A stretch of DNA of 64,000 nucleotides. Origin: Trichoplax adhaerens (Eukaryota; Placozoa; Uniplacotomia; Trichoplacea; Trichoplacidae). The stretch lies in contig NW_002060945.1 in the NCBI RefSeq assembly GCF_000150275.1, positions 135,872-199,871 on the forward strand, given 5' to 3'. The position numbers and the translations under genes were made by a program. Below, in pieces: positions 36,536-51,244 of this stretch. Numbering within the stretch: position 1 is the first letter of the stretch; the number at the start of each line of letters is the position of its first letter. Below the pieces are notes generated by a model. That model was not told where the DNA came from. It ran no database searches and saw nothing but the letters and a program-made list of their open reading frames with translations.

Positions 36536-39500
36536 TTGGAAATTAACGAAGTTTTAGGTGATTCAAAAATTCAATCTATTCCTCTTTAATCTCATTTATA
36601 AGCAAATGGATTTATAATAAATATTTTTGAACTTTCGATATACGTACATCAGTGGCATCTCATGACCAACTAGAATCAATCTTGGCAATCTAATCAATCA
36701 ACTTTAGTCTAACCAGTCTTCAAGCCAGCTCAAGGCACATTACGACACAGGAAGTAGTTTTACTAATCGGTCTGCCTAGTATTTTTATTGATTTCAGATT
36801 TGAAACTGTACAAAGTGATTTGCAATATCGGAAACAAAATTCAATGATTGTAGCACCCGTAGAGGTAAAAGAAAAAATGATGTCAGTACAAGGCGGTCGT
36901 TAGTTTAGCAAGAACAGATTTTTCTCACTAATGTTAATACAATCAATGCATCTCTCGCTAATTTGGACATTGATTAACTTGTATCCATTTATAACTAATA
37001 TATTGGGAGTAGTCCTTTTGTCATTTGAAATAATCTTTCGGATAAATAGATCCAATTTCTATAGTACAAACGATCACCATGACAAAATGATTGCTATCTT
37101 AATAGATTCGTATGATTGCTTAAATAATTGCATTTATTATCAGCTAATTAAGGTATGGTCAATACTGTTAGGTCTATTTTTCAAGCTAGACAAATAAAAT
37201 TTCCTTTAATATTGATACCATCCCTATACAACATGCATTTGTATTCAGATAAGGGGTAAAAAGCTACTTCTTTTTCAAACAACATCCATTTTCTCCTCCT
37301 TTACATTACCCTTTCATTTCTATGATGCAATCCTGTCACAAAGCAGCTTTGCAACAAGATAACGTAATGTGCGATCAATAGTCAATTCCTTGAACCACGT
37401 ATCAAGGAACGATATCTACACTATCAGAAACACTTTTGCTCTACTAACAGACTACTCAAAGACTTAGACGCCTCGTATTTTACGTTAAACACTAAGTTTA
37501 AGAATTTACTTTATTACACGATATACGGCATTTATATATTCTTCCTCAATAGTTTATGAGTCATACATAGTACGATTAACTTTGGAATCATTCACTGAAT
37601 TAGATATTAATTTTAGCTACTGCTCCCTTAATGCAGACAACAGTATTTACGAACATAGACATCTGATGACTAATACAGAATAGTCAGATTACGATATGTC
37701 CTATCACGGAACATTTCCATGATAATTTACAATCTACCATAAGTAAGTTATTATTAAAATGATTCGAACTGTACAAGTAAGTAGATGATTTGAATTCCCC
37801 ATTATAACGATTAATTTCAGTATATGTATATGTATCACTGTCATAAAAAGTCAGTGCTATATTAAAACATAGTATATCCAAAATTAGAAGTTAACTAAAT
37901 AAGGATAGGCTAACAGAATTATCCTAGCATAGATATTTCTATTCTAATACAGTATATAACACTGTCACAAATCCATACAAGCAAAATAGGTGAAATCTAT
38001 CTCTATCCGGTACAGAGTAAATATATTATCAATCATATCCGGTATCAAGTAGAGATTAATTGGGGTCAAACTTTATCAATTCTTCTCTTCGAATCAATTG
38101 AAGTAACACCGCATATGTTCTGTAATCGATAATATCCACGTCTCAGTTATTGTAATCAGGCATCTAAGTGATCGATTTCAGGTAATTAATATAGAAATGT
38201 TAATTTATCGATCTGCTTTGGTCTTAACGACGACAGATTCGTTCCATTTTGGGTTATCACCACATTTTGGCAATGGATGGACGCTTTTACATGTATGGAC
38301 GATTGAATTAATGATTAATCTTCTCATTCGTGATTTTTATTAAAACTACATTTTAAATAGATATTTATCATTTCCTTTACGTTATATCTGATTGTAATAC
38401 TAGACCGGTTAGACTTTAGATGAAGATGATGTAATAGTAATGGATAGATACTTACAATAAACATACATGCGATTTCAAATATAATCCTCTCATTTAGTAG
38501 TTCAATCACGTTATTTTATTCAGATATTCCAATTTTTCCATCTATTTTTATACATACATTACAGTAGATTTATCTAATTTAAGATTATGATGATGTAATC
38601 ATATACCCGGGTATATATTTAGATATAGAAATTAATTAACATACAATCTTCTCATTAGTAACTGTCGGGATTGGCGCTAAATTATTGGTTTACAAACATT
38701 GTAAAATGAAAATATTCGCAAAATAACCCGCCCATGGATTGCATCTAAAATTGACAATTAAGTTGAGTATGAACTCCATGTTTAAATTTATATCTAGCCC
38801 TTTTGTTATTAGTTTCGATAGTAGATCCCTAATAGAAATATCGATGTGATAAAAATGCTCAAGGAATTTAAAAAAATTATCACAGGAACTAACAACTAAG
38901 TCACTAATCTACTTTGTTACTAATAATAGTGGTAGATTCACTAGGTTCAGATTATAATGCATATCATACAGTAGCATAATTATAATGCTTACGTACAGTA
39001 TTTGGAAATTGGTTAGATTTTAATTACAGAAAATTTAGATCATATGAATACATGCATGCCTCCTCTTTATTACTGCAGTGAATCGTAAAGAGAAGAATTT
39101 ATTATGATAAAAGGTCCAGAAATGATTGCTGATCGATTATATCTAATTGATTCTAAATTCAATCATAAAAGCACTAGCACTGAAGTAATATGAGTTTATC
39201 CGGATTGATTTTGCTACTGATTACTGAAGATAGTAATAGAAGTAGCCATAATGATAAAAGTGCCTAGAAAATCTAGAAATGATTATTGATTGGTTGATAC
39301 CTAGTTTAAATCTCAGTTGAATCACGAAAATCCTTTGAAATCATTTCTGGGTCTACTTCGATATTAGTCACATAAAGCATGAATAAGAAGATGCAAGACG
39401 ATAATTGGTAAAAGTGCCTAATAAGGAATTTAATTGTCAACATCGACATGACGCTCGGTATAAATATCTTTAATTTGAGATTTAAATCTAATTATAGATG

Positions 39501-40828
39501 CACTTACTTCATCCATACTTTATTTTGTTTATTAATTATAATAAATTTGTTAGTAAATTCCAATCGTAATTCTAACCAATTTTGGACATGAAAAAAGGCC
39601 GAGATAATTTTTTAATGTGAATACTAGGATCAATAGCAACTCAAATTTTGTAGCGGAAACGATTTTATATTAAATCAGCAGAGAAATGACTTGGTGAAAA
39701 TTCAATATATAGTACCAAAATGTATCTTGTTGTCCTTAGATATCGCTAAAAGGTTACATAAATCTCTACGTAAACAAGGACGAGATTCAGCAGTGATTAC
39801 AGAATAAAGCCAGGCAAGGGAAAGCTTCACACCCTGATATAGGTAAATATACTGCTGTAGAGATGGCATGGTACGCAATGGTAACTTACGACTGGTATAC
39901 TGTATATTGTAATGGCTGATTCATCGATCTAATCTGATCTTATCACGGTTACGTAAACCTTAATATGAATTTTTCTGCTATCGTATCTATAGAGTAATAA
40001 ATGGTGCACCAACGACATGAGTAGGGTTCATCGCCTAATACGCATTTCGAATTGACAAAAATTTCCGATGGGATTATGCATATACAGAATTAGCATGCAC
40101 ACTAATGTCCGATATCTTGTCTTTATTTCAATATATCTTCAGAATTTCTCTCCTACCATATATACATTAAGAAGCTAGCAAATAGAAATATTTATTATCT
40201 TCATTGAAATTGATCTGATAACCCTATTTCAGTATACACACTTCAATGATAAACTTAACTGTACAGTAAAAAAGTTTTTGCCAACTGTCACATTAGTTAC
40301 AAATTAGATAGCAGTGAAAAATAAAACTGTACAAAATGTTGTCGTCAGTATCAATGACCGGTAAGAAGCGACCATTCTGCGGTATTTATCATATGACTAA
40401 TGGGAAATCGCTAACATGCCAGCAGCGATCAATCATTAATAAATTCTATAACAATAATAATAGAAATATCCCTAACCACATAAAAAATGTAATATTGCTT
40501 AACAACGGCGGCTTTTTTAAAATGTGCTATCGTAGTTATGTGATATAATAATAGGTAAATAATATTTAGCTTTAGCAATAAGTACATTACACTATATTAT
40601 AATTGCAATTTCAGATAACGGATACATGGCATAATTCACGTGATAGATATTTCCGTTAGAGAACCCATTGGCCTACTATATAACTATACATATCTAGCTA
40701 GTTTTTGACAAGCCTAAGGACGTTAAACATCACTATTAACATTTCTTTATAGTTAAAAAATGGGTCAGCTTTCGAGTTCGCCAGGGAATGCGAAATTAGT
40801 AAGATATTGGCATCGAACAATAACTCAA
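36536..40828. other. Gene-poor interval between the GPCR region and VPS50
   Basis: About 4.3 kb of AT-rich DNA with no convincing exon on either strand, apart from the 39.1-39.5 kb repeat noted separately. Open frames at 36931-37197 and 40336-40548 look like chance frames: no family signature and no splice partner. Confidence 0.5.
39100..39490. repeat. Degenerate tandem repeat, unit about 150 bp, about three copies
   Basis: GATAAAAGGTCCAGAAATGA near 39106, GATAAAAGTGCCTAGAAAAT near 39256 and GGTAAAAGTGCCTAATAAGG near 39408 head three diverged units. Each continues into ATTGATTGGTTGATACC-like sequence and AAATCTCAGTTGAATCA-like sequence. A weaker fourth copy may start near 38850. Confidence 0.55.
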
Positions 40829-43800
40829 TTAAGATTTTTTTCCTTTTTCTATATCTTCAATCAAATTTAATATCTTTTGCTTTTGCTTCTTGTTGAGGTG
40901 AGATCCAACTCCGTGTAGAACCAAGTTTGAAAGGTGCTTAGATGAGTATTCCTGAATAATATAACCGAAAACCACAAAATTACAATAAAAATATGCTATC
41001 GTACGAATAAGCCTTACTGTGAACGAAAGTTAAAATGAGAAATGGAAAGAAGCAAATTCTTTTTATTAATATAACAAACTTTATGAGAGCGAATCCATTT
41101 TTCAATTTCAGATTCAGTTAAATAATAGGCTTTGACGTAATTTTCTACGTATTCTTTTTCTGGTATTGGCCTATAAAAATGTTAATATCCGATATAGCTC
41201 ATTGAATTTAAAGCATTATACTACCTATAGCTCACTTTGTTAATGCAGTAAAATAATATTACTTCAGCTAAAGTTTTCTAATATACTTCATTACGATATG
41301 TCTCAAGTTAATTGTAAAAACGTTCTACCTCACGGTTGTCATTTTCTCGAGCTGCAACAAGTATTGCTGAAAATCTAATTGCATTAAGGCTCTGCCTTCA
41401 TTGCTGCATTTCTTTACATTACTGAAGCTAGAATAAAGGAAATTATCAGAATAAAGATATTCAATCACTATATCGCCAATTTTACTACAATTGATAATTT
41501 ACAGAGTCTTGTTAGCTTACCCATCAACAAATGTCTTATTAGCTAACTTTATGCAACGATCCCATAATATATTATATACTTCAATCGGCAATAACACTCT
41601 CCTGAAGTTACAAATATAAATTATTATTAACGTCTGAACCTTGTCGACCCACAAACCAAATACTGCTTATTAGAACTTAACTAACCGCGCCAAACTTTTA
41701 AAGTATGTATCGAACCGCCAGAATTCCTATATAAAGAGAACAAATCATGAAGTCAAATTCTACAGATATTTATTTATAAACATCCTTTTCAATACCTGTA
41801 TTAATAAGTCGACGTAACTGCTGTGTTGTGACATAATTTCCTTAACGTCCCATTTAACATTATTCATAGCTAGACGAATCTGTAAATGAAAATGTATTAC
41901 TAGAACCTAGACTGCAGCAAACAATTAGCGTTCTAAATTCATATATACCCCATCGTATTTAATCGATTTTGCTGAGATTGTTTGATATATTGGTAAACGA
42001 ATCTCCCGTACGATTCCGATTGTCTGAGTCAATAAAAATGTTTAAATGCCTTATGAATACTAAAAAGCAAGAAATTTTGTTTTGGTAATTTAAGCTAGGC
42101 TCACCTGAGAATAAAACTGGGACAAAAAAGGGCGTTTTGAAGAAGGAATCATTGTTTCAAGGTGAAGACGAAGAAGTTCAAGTTTATCAGCTAAAAAAAT
42201 CCTGTTACAGAAACAATGAATAACTAGCTCAGTACTTGATCATAATAATCATATTTCACCGAGTAAAAAATTACTTACACAGACTCAGTGGCAATGATTC
42301 TACATGCTAATCCTCGTTGAGTTCCAGCATCAAATAGGGTAGCATCTAATGACATCCGTGGAAACTGAACCTAAATGTATTAATTTTAACGTTAACAAGA
42401 ACAGTCAATTCTTTGTATACTTTTAATAATGCGAATGTTATTATCACAAGCTGCTAATTTTTAGCTAACCTTAATATCATCGACACTGACACTAACAGAT
42501 TCCTAAAAAAGAAATCACATAATGCTTGAATATCATCTCTTATAGCGACGTATTGAGAAAAGATAAAATGGCATAACCGTACTTTTCTGTACTGTACTTA
42601 CACTAGCATGCGAAGATTGGATCATGTTATCCTTTATCCTCTTTAAAGTTGCAGCAAGTTTACTGCTTAGTTGATGATTGTTACTAATCTGTAGAGAACG
42701 AATTAAATTAATAGGATTAAATATCAGCATGAAATAATAGAAGCAACTCATTGATTAAGCGTACCGTTTCATTAGAAAAGAAGGAAAATACCTACAAATT
42801 TATATACAGAGGGAGAGATGATTTTTTAGGTATACATAAAATTAGAATAATGACAGAATGGAATTTATTAACGTGGTATTATAGCTGCTTACCGTAAATA
42901 AATAGTAATCAAAAAGCTGAGTCATGCTAATGAGAACATCGAAAGCAATTGGTGATAGCGCATGCATAATGTGCATATATCGCCCTGTGAAGAAACATAA
43001 TAATAGCTCTAATAACGTCTTAAAGTTTATATAGCTATAAGAGAACAAACTTTTCGTACCAAAAAACCGAATGGTAGTTAAAGTTGTATTGGCAACAACC
43101 GAAGAATTTTGTGAAAATTTTACATCGTTGGTCTCCCCAGCCTTGTAGTTCCTATTAAACGAAGAAAAATGAAGCTATGATTATTATGATACCAAATTAA
43201 ACTCAATGAAATATTTACTATAAACGTATATAGCAATACCTAGATGGCGTTTCACCGGTTTGCTCGTCGATAAAATCTTGTTTAAGTTCGTCTGTAATAT
43301 TATAAACCGAAAAAAAGAATTAAATAACGCAACTACAAGCACTTAGCAAATTTGATTTACTTACCAGGAATGTCATCTTCATCATTATCATTATAGATCG
43401 TTTTACCTTCTTCATCTACCTCAGGTTCATCATTTGATGGCTATAAATAAATTTATTATGATATTCATTACCAATAATGCAGAATTGAAAAAGAGTACGA
43501 TTTAAGTTTATAGGCCATATTTTAATTAAGGTAAAATGGTTCGCCATTTCATTACTGAAAATCAGCTATAACTACGAAAAACATACCACCAGCATAATAA
43601 AACACACGTATATGGGTATTGGGGTAAATACTACAATTTATTGTTAATCAAGACTACCTCGAGCCATAATCTGCATAGCAGGAAATAACACAATATTACC
43701 TTATCCGTGGAAACGACGTCATCTGGGCTATTATCTTCAATGATACAATCAAAAGGGCTCTCTAAAACGTTATATTTCTCAAAAATTCCTAAATGATGAT

Positions 43801-46800
43801 AAATAAATCTTAAATTGATAGTCCAAGTAAAATACCATTAACCTCACATCTCATACCATTCGTGTCAGATTTCGATTTGTTCGCGTCTTGAACAGCAGTT
43901 CTTAAAAATCTAAACTCCTGCATTATTAATTATGATCGTATTTAATTAATATATATTAAATATTAGAACTTTATCACTTTGAGATATTATAATAATAATT
44001 ACTTGAAGGTTGAATATATTAAATCCAAGCTCTAAAGGGCACACTTCCCATGCTTCATTCTCTAGGTACATTCTTAACTCGTCTAAACGAGCTCTAAAGC
44101 GCATTTAAAATTTTTAAATGTTAGGTAAGAATCTACTTATTTTTATATCAGTAGTTTTCATTATGTTAGATGGTGAACGCATAACAACCAGAAAAGATAA
44201 ATTAGATTTTATTAGCGTGTATTAAGTACATATAATTACCGGTGATGCGATTTGAAATAATTAATACTCTGAGTACGAATTGTTTCTTGTAAGGTTTTCG
44301 ATTTACTTCCGCAAAATTCTTCACCCACTAACATTAACCTTTTAATTATTTTGAAAAATTAAATTAAAAAATTGAAGTAATTACCAAATTAAAGCAACTG
44401 CAAAAACTAGCTTTGTTGAAGTCTTCTACAATTAGTAAGTTCTACAAAAGTCCGATGAAAGATATAATAATCATACTAAATTATCACCTATTAGTAAGAT
44501 CGAGAATGAATAACAGATCTTCAAATTTACTAAATGAGGAAAAGTCTGTGCCAAACAGTAGGAGTTTAACTTTCATTTGAACATCCTGAAATACGTATGA
44601 TAAAAAAATGCATTAACAAATTAGTATTTAAACACATGTAATTGGTTCACATCAAGTGGATAATATGTAAATAAAATGTGGTCTACTTGAGTAAATGCAC
44701 GCAATACTGAATAGTTGTTGAGCAATAACCTACTTGCCACACTCGGGTAAAACCAGTCTCTAGCTTCTTTAAAACATACTTCTTGTTGTAATCGTTTTCA
44801 ATATCAGCTATACTAGGGTAAGAGTCTAATTTCGGTACATTTTTTTCTTCGTCTTTATGCCATTTCATGACGTAATAATAACTATGCATTATGTACCACA
44901 TTTCCTATAAAAGTATAAAGCGCTACTGTTAGAGATATCTCTCTAACGCCTTGAGGAGACGGCATCGAAGTTATCTTTATGCAACTTAAGAAGTTCGTAA
45001 AATTAAACTGATACCGTTACACGTACTTTTGATAAATGAATCAAACATTCGATGAATCGCGAAATCGGAACTTTCTGTTAAAATTTATTAGAGCATTGAT
45101 TAATAAACAATTTCAAAAGTAGAAATTATAGTCACCAAGGACATACTTTACACAAATCCTGATAGGAAAATTTTTGAGCTTCCTCTTTTATCAGCGCTTC
45201 TCCTTTTTCCTACAATTTCAGATAAATGATTAATTAATTGATAAATATATTATTATTAGCCAAAAATGGGTCGTAACGTAATCTGAACTTAAGCTATAAG
45301 TACTTACCTCTACATGTCCGGTAACTACACTAAATGCAGTATTGTGAATAGCACTTGTATAATGCATATGTAATTGATCCATTGCAGCCTAATATTAAAG
45401 ACATTGTAACTGTATCATATCCAATCATATGTATATTTATTTATCATGATATGCAATCAGAATAGGCTATACCCGATTCTTTCCAAGTAAACTGTAGGCG
45501 TTTTGAATAGTTGTGTATGTTTCTGAGTCAAATTTTGAACAAATCTTTGACAAGGCAACATCTAACTTTTCCTAACATAAAAGATGCAATATGCTCTCAT
45601 TACGTTATTTAATGAGGATCATATATTGTGTAATTTTTAGGTTTTAAAATTAGCATACTTCGATTATATCCTGCGTATCTCCAAGATTATGACTTAGTTC
45701 ACTAAACAGATAGACAAATAAATTAATAAGCATAAGGTAGCGAAAATTTTTAAACCAAATAGGTAAGATTCTTACAACAGAACTTCTATTAGAATATTAA
45801 CATTGGCAACTCAAAAGAAATTCTAGAAAAGATATGTTCCAATTATAATACCTAATGCATGAGAAATAATGATAAGTACTTGCTGCCTGTTGACACTCCC
45901 TACAGAGTTGAATAGCTCCACAAAAATCTCCATTCTAATCAACAAATTTTGTTATAAAAACTTTTAATAAATGATTTATTTATATGTTGATCGTCAAGTT
46001 ATCAAGGTGTAGCGGCAAGTGATAATTTTAAAACTTACCTCTAATAGCTCTCGTAGATGAATATCCGTTTTTTGCTATTATGAATAAATAAAAATAATAT
46101 GAAATTGTAAGTCCAATGTCGTTCCTTGTGTAATGGTATAAAATTAAAACCTTGAACCTACCAATGTTTTGATAGTATGAAAATTTTGCAATAGATAAGA
46201 CAAGAGCTGTTTTTTTCGATGTTTTCCAAGAACTCCTAGACCTGCTCCACTAAATTTTTCTCTCGAAAGAGTTAATTTTCTTTAAATAATACAAACAGAG
46301 ATACTTTAGATAGTGGATAATCTCTATACTACGTTTTCCAACTTATACTAGTTATTACTTTCTTCCACTGGCACACAAAACATTGGCTCTTTCCAGATCT
46401 TCCTGAAGATCCATTACCCTTTGCAGTTCCTAATTTGAATATTGCAATAGAGAAAGTTTAAAAATATTACATAGCGACATAATTAATTAACCTAGTGTGC
46501 TATCAATCAAATATGCGATAATTTATAATACTAAAATTCGGATTAACAGATAAGGTGTATCCCAAACGTCAAGTTATTTGAAGTAAACTTTCGCATAAGT
46601 CGATAGTTTGATAAGTTGTTACATTAGCAGATGACTCTCCTATAACGAATGAAATTTTGGCTTACCCCCATGTAAGCGGTATGATTTTCTAGAACCAACT
46701 CAGACAGTTTCTTTGTAACCTAGATAAAGTATCAAAAGTTATGATTTACAAAAGCATTCGAAAATTTCATAGGCTCGACATTAATTTTCAATCCATGTAT

Positions 46801-49511
46801 AATTTATTAATTGAGTATAACGATTGAATAAGATGTAGATTTATAAGTAAATGTTAATCTTTCGATAATATTCATCATATGAAACATCTTAGCCAATAAA
46901 TCGGTCTATATTAACTAGCTAAGCTCATAACTATCGACAACCAATTTTACCCTAAGCACTTACAGATTTTAATTTCTTCTGAAGTTCAGTCCTTTGGCTT
47001 TCTATTATTTTTAGGCTTAATTCATGAGGCAATTTCTGCAAATTTTATGATTAAGAAAACATCAGTACTCTATTCTTACATCAATATAAATGGATAATAT
47101 GTATGGTTTACGCGTGTATCCAATATCAAAAAACACAACTACTAAGGGTGTAATACTATCATTATACTAGAACTTGCCTTTAATTCATGTGAACACGAAT
47201 CAAAATTGGAGATTAAGAAATATTGCTGGTCTATTTCACGAATAACCTATCAAAACGCAATAATTCCAAACAACGTTGACATGTTGATCTTACTAATATA
47301 GTCAAATTTATTTAATGAGAGTAATCTTATTATGATAACTTAAGACACACGTCCGTGTTATTATCTAGCGATCTAAGCAAGGATAGCTAGAGCTCATTTT
47401 GTAGCTATAATACCTCGTCATGATCAACTTCATCTTCAATTGCTGAATCATCCTACAGTTAAAGAAACGGATTAGCATCTATTCCAAATAGAATAAATGT
47501 AGCAAGTAATTTCCCTTAATGATTCGAAATATCATCTGATTAATGACATCAAGACAAGAAGGATAACGCTAATAAAAGTATAATTAGTCTATAGTATTTG
47601 TTATTAAGTTCATTTCTACTATCGTCAATTTACAGTAAGAACCAGCTGACAGAAGATAACCATCTCTAATGACTGTTTAAGAATAAATTTTAATCTGATC
47701 TAAAGTCGATGACAAAAGAAAGAATTAACTATTCAAAATAAATGAGGATTCAAATTTAATATAACAAAATATGCCGAGATGTTGTATCTACAGTACATTA
47801 AAACTATACTTGATGATTATTAATTATTATCAATGGACTGCAAGCCATGATGATCATTTTCATTTTTAATACTCTTTATGTTATCTATAAATCTTTCAAT
47901 TACTGGATTACTAGCAATTGGACAGTTTTCTGTCACTTTAATTCTAAAAACGAGAAAGTGACATCGTTGGTATTTATCTTGATTTACTCCACTTGTCGGC
48001 GTATCAAACTATGATATCGTGTTCAATTCATTTTATAATGAGCTAGAGTGTAAATGCTCTGCATCACTGTACTATAAAAATAACCCAATAGATCGAAATG
48101 AAGGTACGTATATTCAATTGTTATTCGTCGAGCGTGAAAAAATATTTGCATCATTTATAGGAACACCAATCCTTTCATTTTACGAAACGGAAATATCTTG
48201 AGTCAATGGATTGGATAGATTTAAGGCAATTCAACAGGAGAGGGCGACAGTGATCTAAGTAAATTATGATCACTTATGATTACCCCATATGCCATTGATT
48301 TGAAGGGCTGATATTTTATTCCCTTTGTCTGTATTGTACTGGCTGAATAATTTATGGCATTGGATAGGCGGATGTAATAGACGAACGTTCTAGCATGGAT
48401 TGGATAATTTCACCATAGCCAATGGCGCAATAACGGCATAGAAATAGAATTACAGTCTAGTCATAACTATTTATCTCTTTCTCTGTCTGTCTATTTTAGT
48501 TTGTTACATAATCATATTGATCGAGTTTACTGATTTTTATACGGTGATAGCTGTATACGCATACACTATTTACCAGTTTTAACATTTGCTAGTGTACGCT
48601 TATTATATATCATTATTGGTTTAAAGATCAACAAGAAAGTGACCTAGAAGATTAAAATGCAATGAAGATTACATGTAATTGGACAAACCTTAGTCACGCT
48701 AAAGGTTGGCGTTTGGCTGATTTCATTTTCACCTGTAGCTGATTGACCGCGGTCTTTATTCTGCTATCCATGAATAATGATAAAAAAGCAACAAATTTAT
48801 AAGGGATTCCGTGATTGACCATTTACCATACAGTCGCTGACTAAATAAATAAAATACGGACAAAGAAAGTGTGCTATGATCTCGGACTATATGCTAGTCA
48901 CGGTTAACCAATTACTATGATATCATGTCGATAACAATCATGCTAGTAAAATGGGCTACTTCTATTCGATTGAATTCTCTATCGAGTGGCGAAACGACGC
49001 ATGCAAGCATCCATCGTAGCAGAATTAGACATGCTATTGCAAGGAAAACTTTCAATAACATTGACTCCGTTGCCTATTGTAGCATTGTACTGTACATGCC
49101 TTTTCTATTAGCAACTATACGAAAGTAAACCATTCTAATGCAAGACAATTTCATCTTGATATCCAGTATCGTCCAATCTAGAATAGCGGATAGTCCAAAA
49201 TTATAAATTCAATGCTACCTAGACCATCATCATGGATGGTTTGATCCTATCTCCTATCTACTCGTTTGTACACTCTACTCTCTCGACACCATCGTGTCGA
49301 ATGCTTGAATGGAAATGATAGAAAGTGCCATCTTCAACTATACATAAAGCAAGCGATTGGCTCAATTGTTGTGGCTCTCACTCGTTTATTTTCCACCGTG
49401 AAGGGAAATCATAGTAAGAAATCTATCAATTGATTCTTTAGCATGTATTTGAAAGATAGAAGAACTTACATCACGATGTAATAAATGGCGAACTCTATCT
49501 TTCAATGGCAT
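40829..49511 (-). CDS. VPS50: VPS50 / syndetin homologue (EARP/GARPII complex subunit), multi-exon
   Basis: VPS50 is the distinctive subunit of the endosome-associated recycling protein complex; with VPS51, VPS52 and VPS53 it tethers endosomal carriers for recycling and dense-core vesicle maturation. I place the start in a 42-nt first exon (49470-49511, [14 protein letters not shown]). It splices in phase 0 to [14 protein letters not shown] (about 48690-48760), then [13 protein letters not shown] (about 47.43 kb), [15 protein letters not shown] (about 47.22 kb) and [18 protein letters not shown] (about 47.0 kb). Later landmarks are [12 protein letters not shown] and [15 protein letters not shown] (44.8 kb), [18 protein letters not shown] (42.95 kb) and the C-terminal exon 40829-40951 with [10 protein letters not shown] and [19 protein letters not shown], nearly the human C-terminus. 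Many of the roughly two dozen exons are under 100 nt. I did not resolve every middle boundary. Confidence 0.92.
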
Positions 49512-51244
49512 TCTGCAATCAATTATCGACCATCAGTCCATCACAGACACCAGAAGGCATGCGACTACCAGCCCTTCATCAAGGACGTGCTGGACATAGG
49601 TACTACTAGACTAGACCTTGTATGGTGTGGATAATGAGTAGCGTACAGTATGGAACCGCAGTATGTTATGATACTGTATATTGTACAATCATCTCTGCTC
49701 TCTATTACACTAGTACGCATCCTCTGTATGGCTGAAGTATCGTCAACGTACAGTACTCATACTGTAGATAACTATCATGTACTGTACTGTACACTGTAAG
49801 TGTGGCATCGTAGTGTTGTACAGTCCAGCACAGTACATCCAGCTACCATAGTGAAAGCAGTACTGTAATGTAGTGAAAGAGACGTATTTTTCTGTCGCTT
49901 CTTCTCCACTACAGTACAGTACTGTAGACTGTACGCACCTGCTGAGCATGCGTAAAGCTTGATCAAGATGGTGCGGATTTTGCGATTAACATGCAGACTT
50001 TGTACTAATACTTTACAGTACTACAGTAATTATACTATCGTATCGTCAACGTACAGTACAGTACAGTACTCGTACCGTAGATAACTATCATATACTGTAC
50101 ACTGTAAGTATGGCATCGTAGTGTTGTACAGTCCAGCACAGTACATCCAGCTACCATAGTGAGAGCAGTACTGTACTGTAGTGAAAGAGACGTATTTTTC
50201 TGTCGCTTCTTCTCCACTACAGTACTGTACTGTACAGTACTGTACTAGTGCTGGATGACTTAAGGTACAATACTGTAGACTGTACGCGCCTACTGAGCAT
50301 GCGTAAAGGGTGATCAAGATGGTGCGGATTTTGCGATTAACATGCAGACTTTGTACTAATACTTTACAGTACTACAGTAATTATACTATCGTATCGTCAA
50401 CGTACAGTACAGTACAGTACAGTACAGTACAGTACAGTACAGTACTCGTACCGTAGATAACTATCATATACTGTACACTGTAAGTATGGCATCGTAGTGT
50501 TGTACAGTCCAGCACAGTACATCCAGCTACCATAGTGAGAGCAGTACTGTACTGTAGTGAAAGAGACGTATTTTTCTGTCGCTTCTTCTCCACTACAGTA
50601 CTGTACTGTACAGTACTGTACTAGTGCTGGATGACTTAAGGTACAATACTGTAGACTGTACGCGCCTACTGAGCATGCGTAAAGGGTGATCAATATGGTG
50701 CGGATTTTGCGATTAACATGCAGACTTTGTACTAATACTGTACTACAGTTATCCTATACTGTACCCTACATCTACACTACTGTACGGCACAGTAAATGCA
50801 TCGGAGTCAAATACAACGCCCAACTCCAATCAATTGATTGGAGTCAACAGCAATCACTTCCATGATTTCATGACGTAATGATTTCAAAGTTTCTCCATCT
50901 TGTAAGCAGTTGCTGACACAGCATTAAAACTCAAATTAAACTTACTCATCGCTAGAACGTGTAGCTAACATATACGAGTAGATAGATTGACGTACAATTT
51001 CCTAGCAAAATTTTATTCAAAATTCATTATCGTCTATATAGGAGGTAAGAAATCAAACGTCAAATCATCATTTCGTTACCATCTCCGTCTCTAGATAGGA
51101 TGCGTAATTCGTACTTGATTGATAGACAGTATTTAACCATACTAGTTTTACAGTAATAAAATACATGTTCAAGTTAAAACTATCCATCTGATATCTTTAT
51201 CGACTCTACTGTATTGCTATGCTAAACATCAACAGTTCAAAGAG
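49512..51244. promoter_or_regulatory. Divergent intergenic region between VPS50 and ANKZF1
   Basis: The two starts face away from each other with about 1.7 kb between them, so both promoters must lie here. Most of the interval is occupied by the large GTAC tandem array described separately. About 220 bp next to VPS50 and about 450 bp next to ANKZF1 are free of it. No coding exon is recognisable. Confidence 0.6.
49735..50790. repeat. Three-copy tandem array, unit about 300-360 bp, rich in GTAC pentamers
   Basis: Copies begin at TATCGTCAACGTACAGTAC-like sequence near 49737, 50039 and 50395. Each contains GTAGATAACTATCAT, GGCATCGTAGTGTTGTACAG, CCATAGTGAGAGCAGTACTG, GAGACGTATTTTTCTGTCGC, GAGCATGCGTAAAG, GGTGCGGATTTTGCGATTAA and CAGACTTTGTACTAATACT. 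Copy 3 holds an uninterrupted run of about nine ACAGT pentamers at 50402-50445. Copies 2 and 3 are nearly identical apart from the pentamer run, so duplication was recent; copy 1 is shorter and more diverged. Long minus-strand frames rich in YCT and VLY repeats come from this array. Confidence 0.92.

Noticed and set aside
36931-37197. 88-codon hydrophobic plus-strand frame
   Set aside because: Hydrophobicity is expected from AT-rich sequence; no supporting signals or similarity.
40336-40548. 70-codon plus-strand frame near the 3' end of VPS50
   Set aside because: No recognisable family, no splice partner, AT-driven composition; probably chance.
49743-50693. Several overlapping minus-strand frames of 60-98 codons rich in Tyr, Cys, Thr and Val
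   Set aside because: They are translations of the ACAGT/ACTGT tandem array, repeat with its period, and lack splice sites or family similarity.
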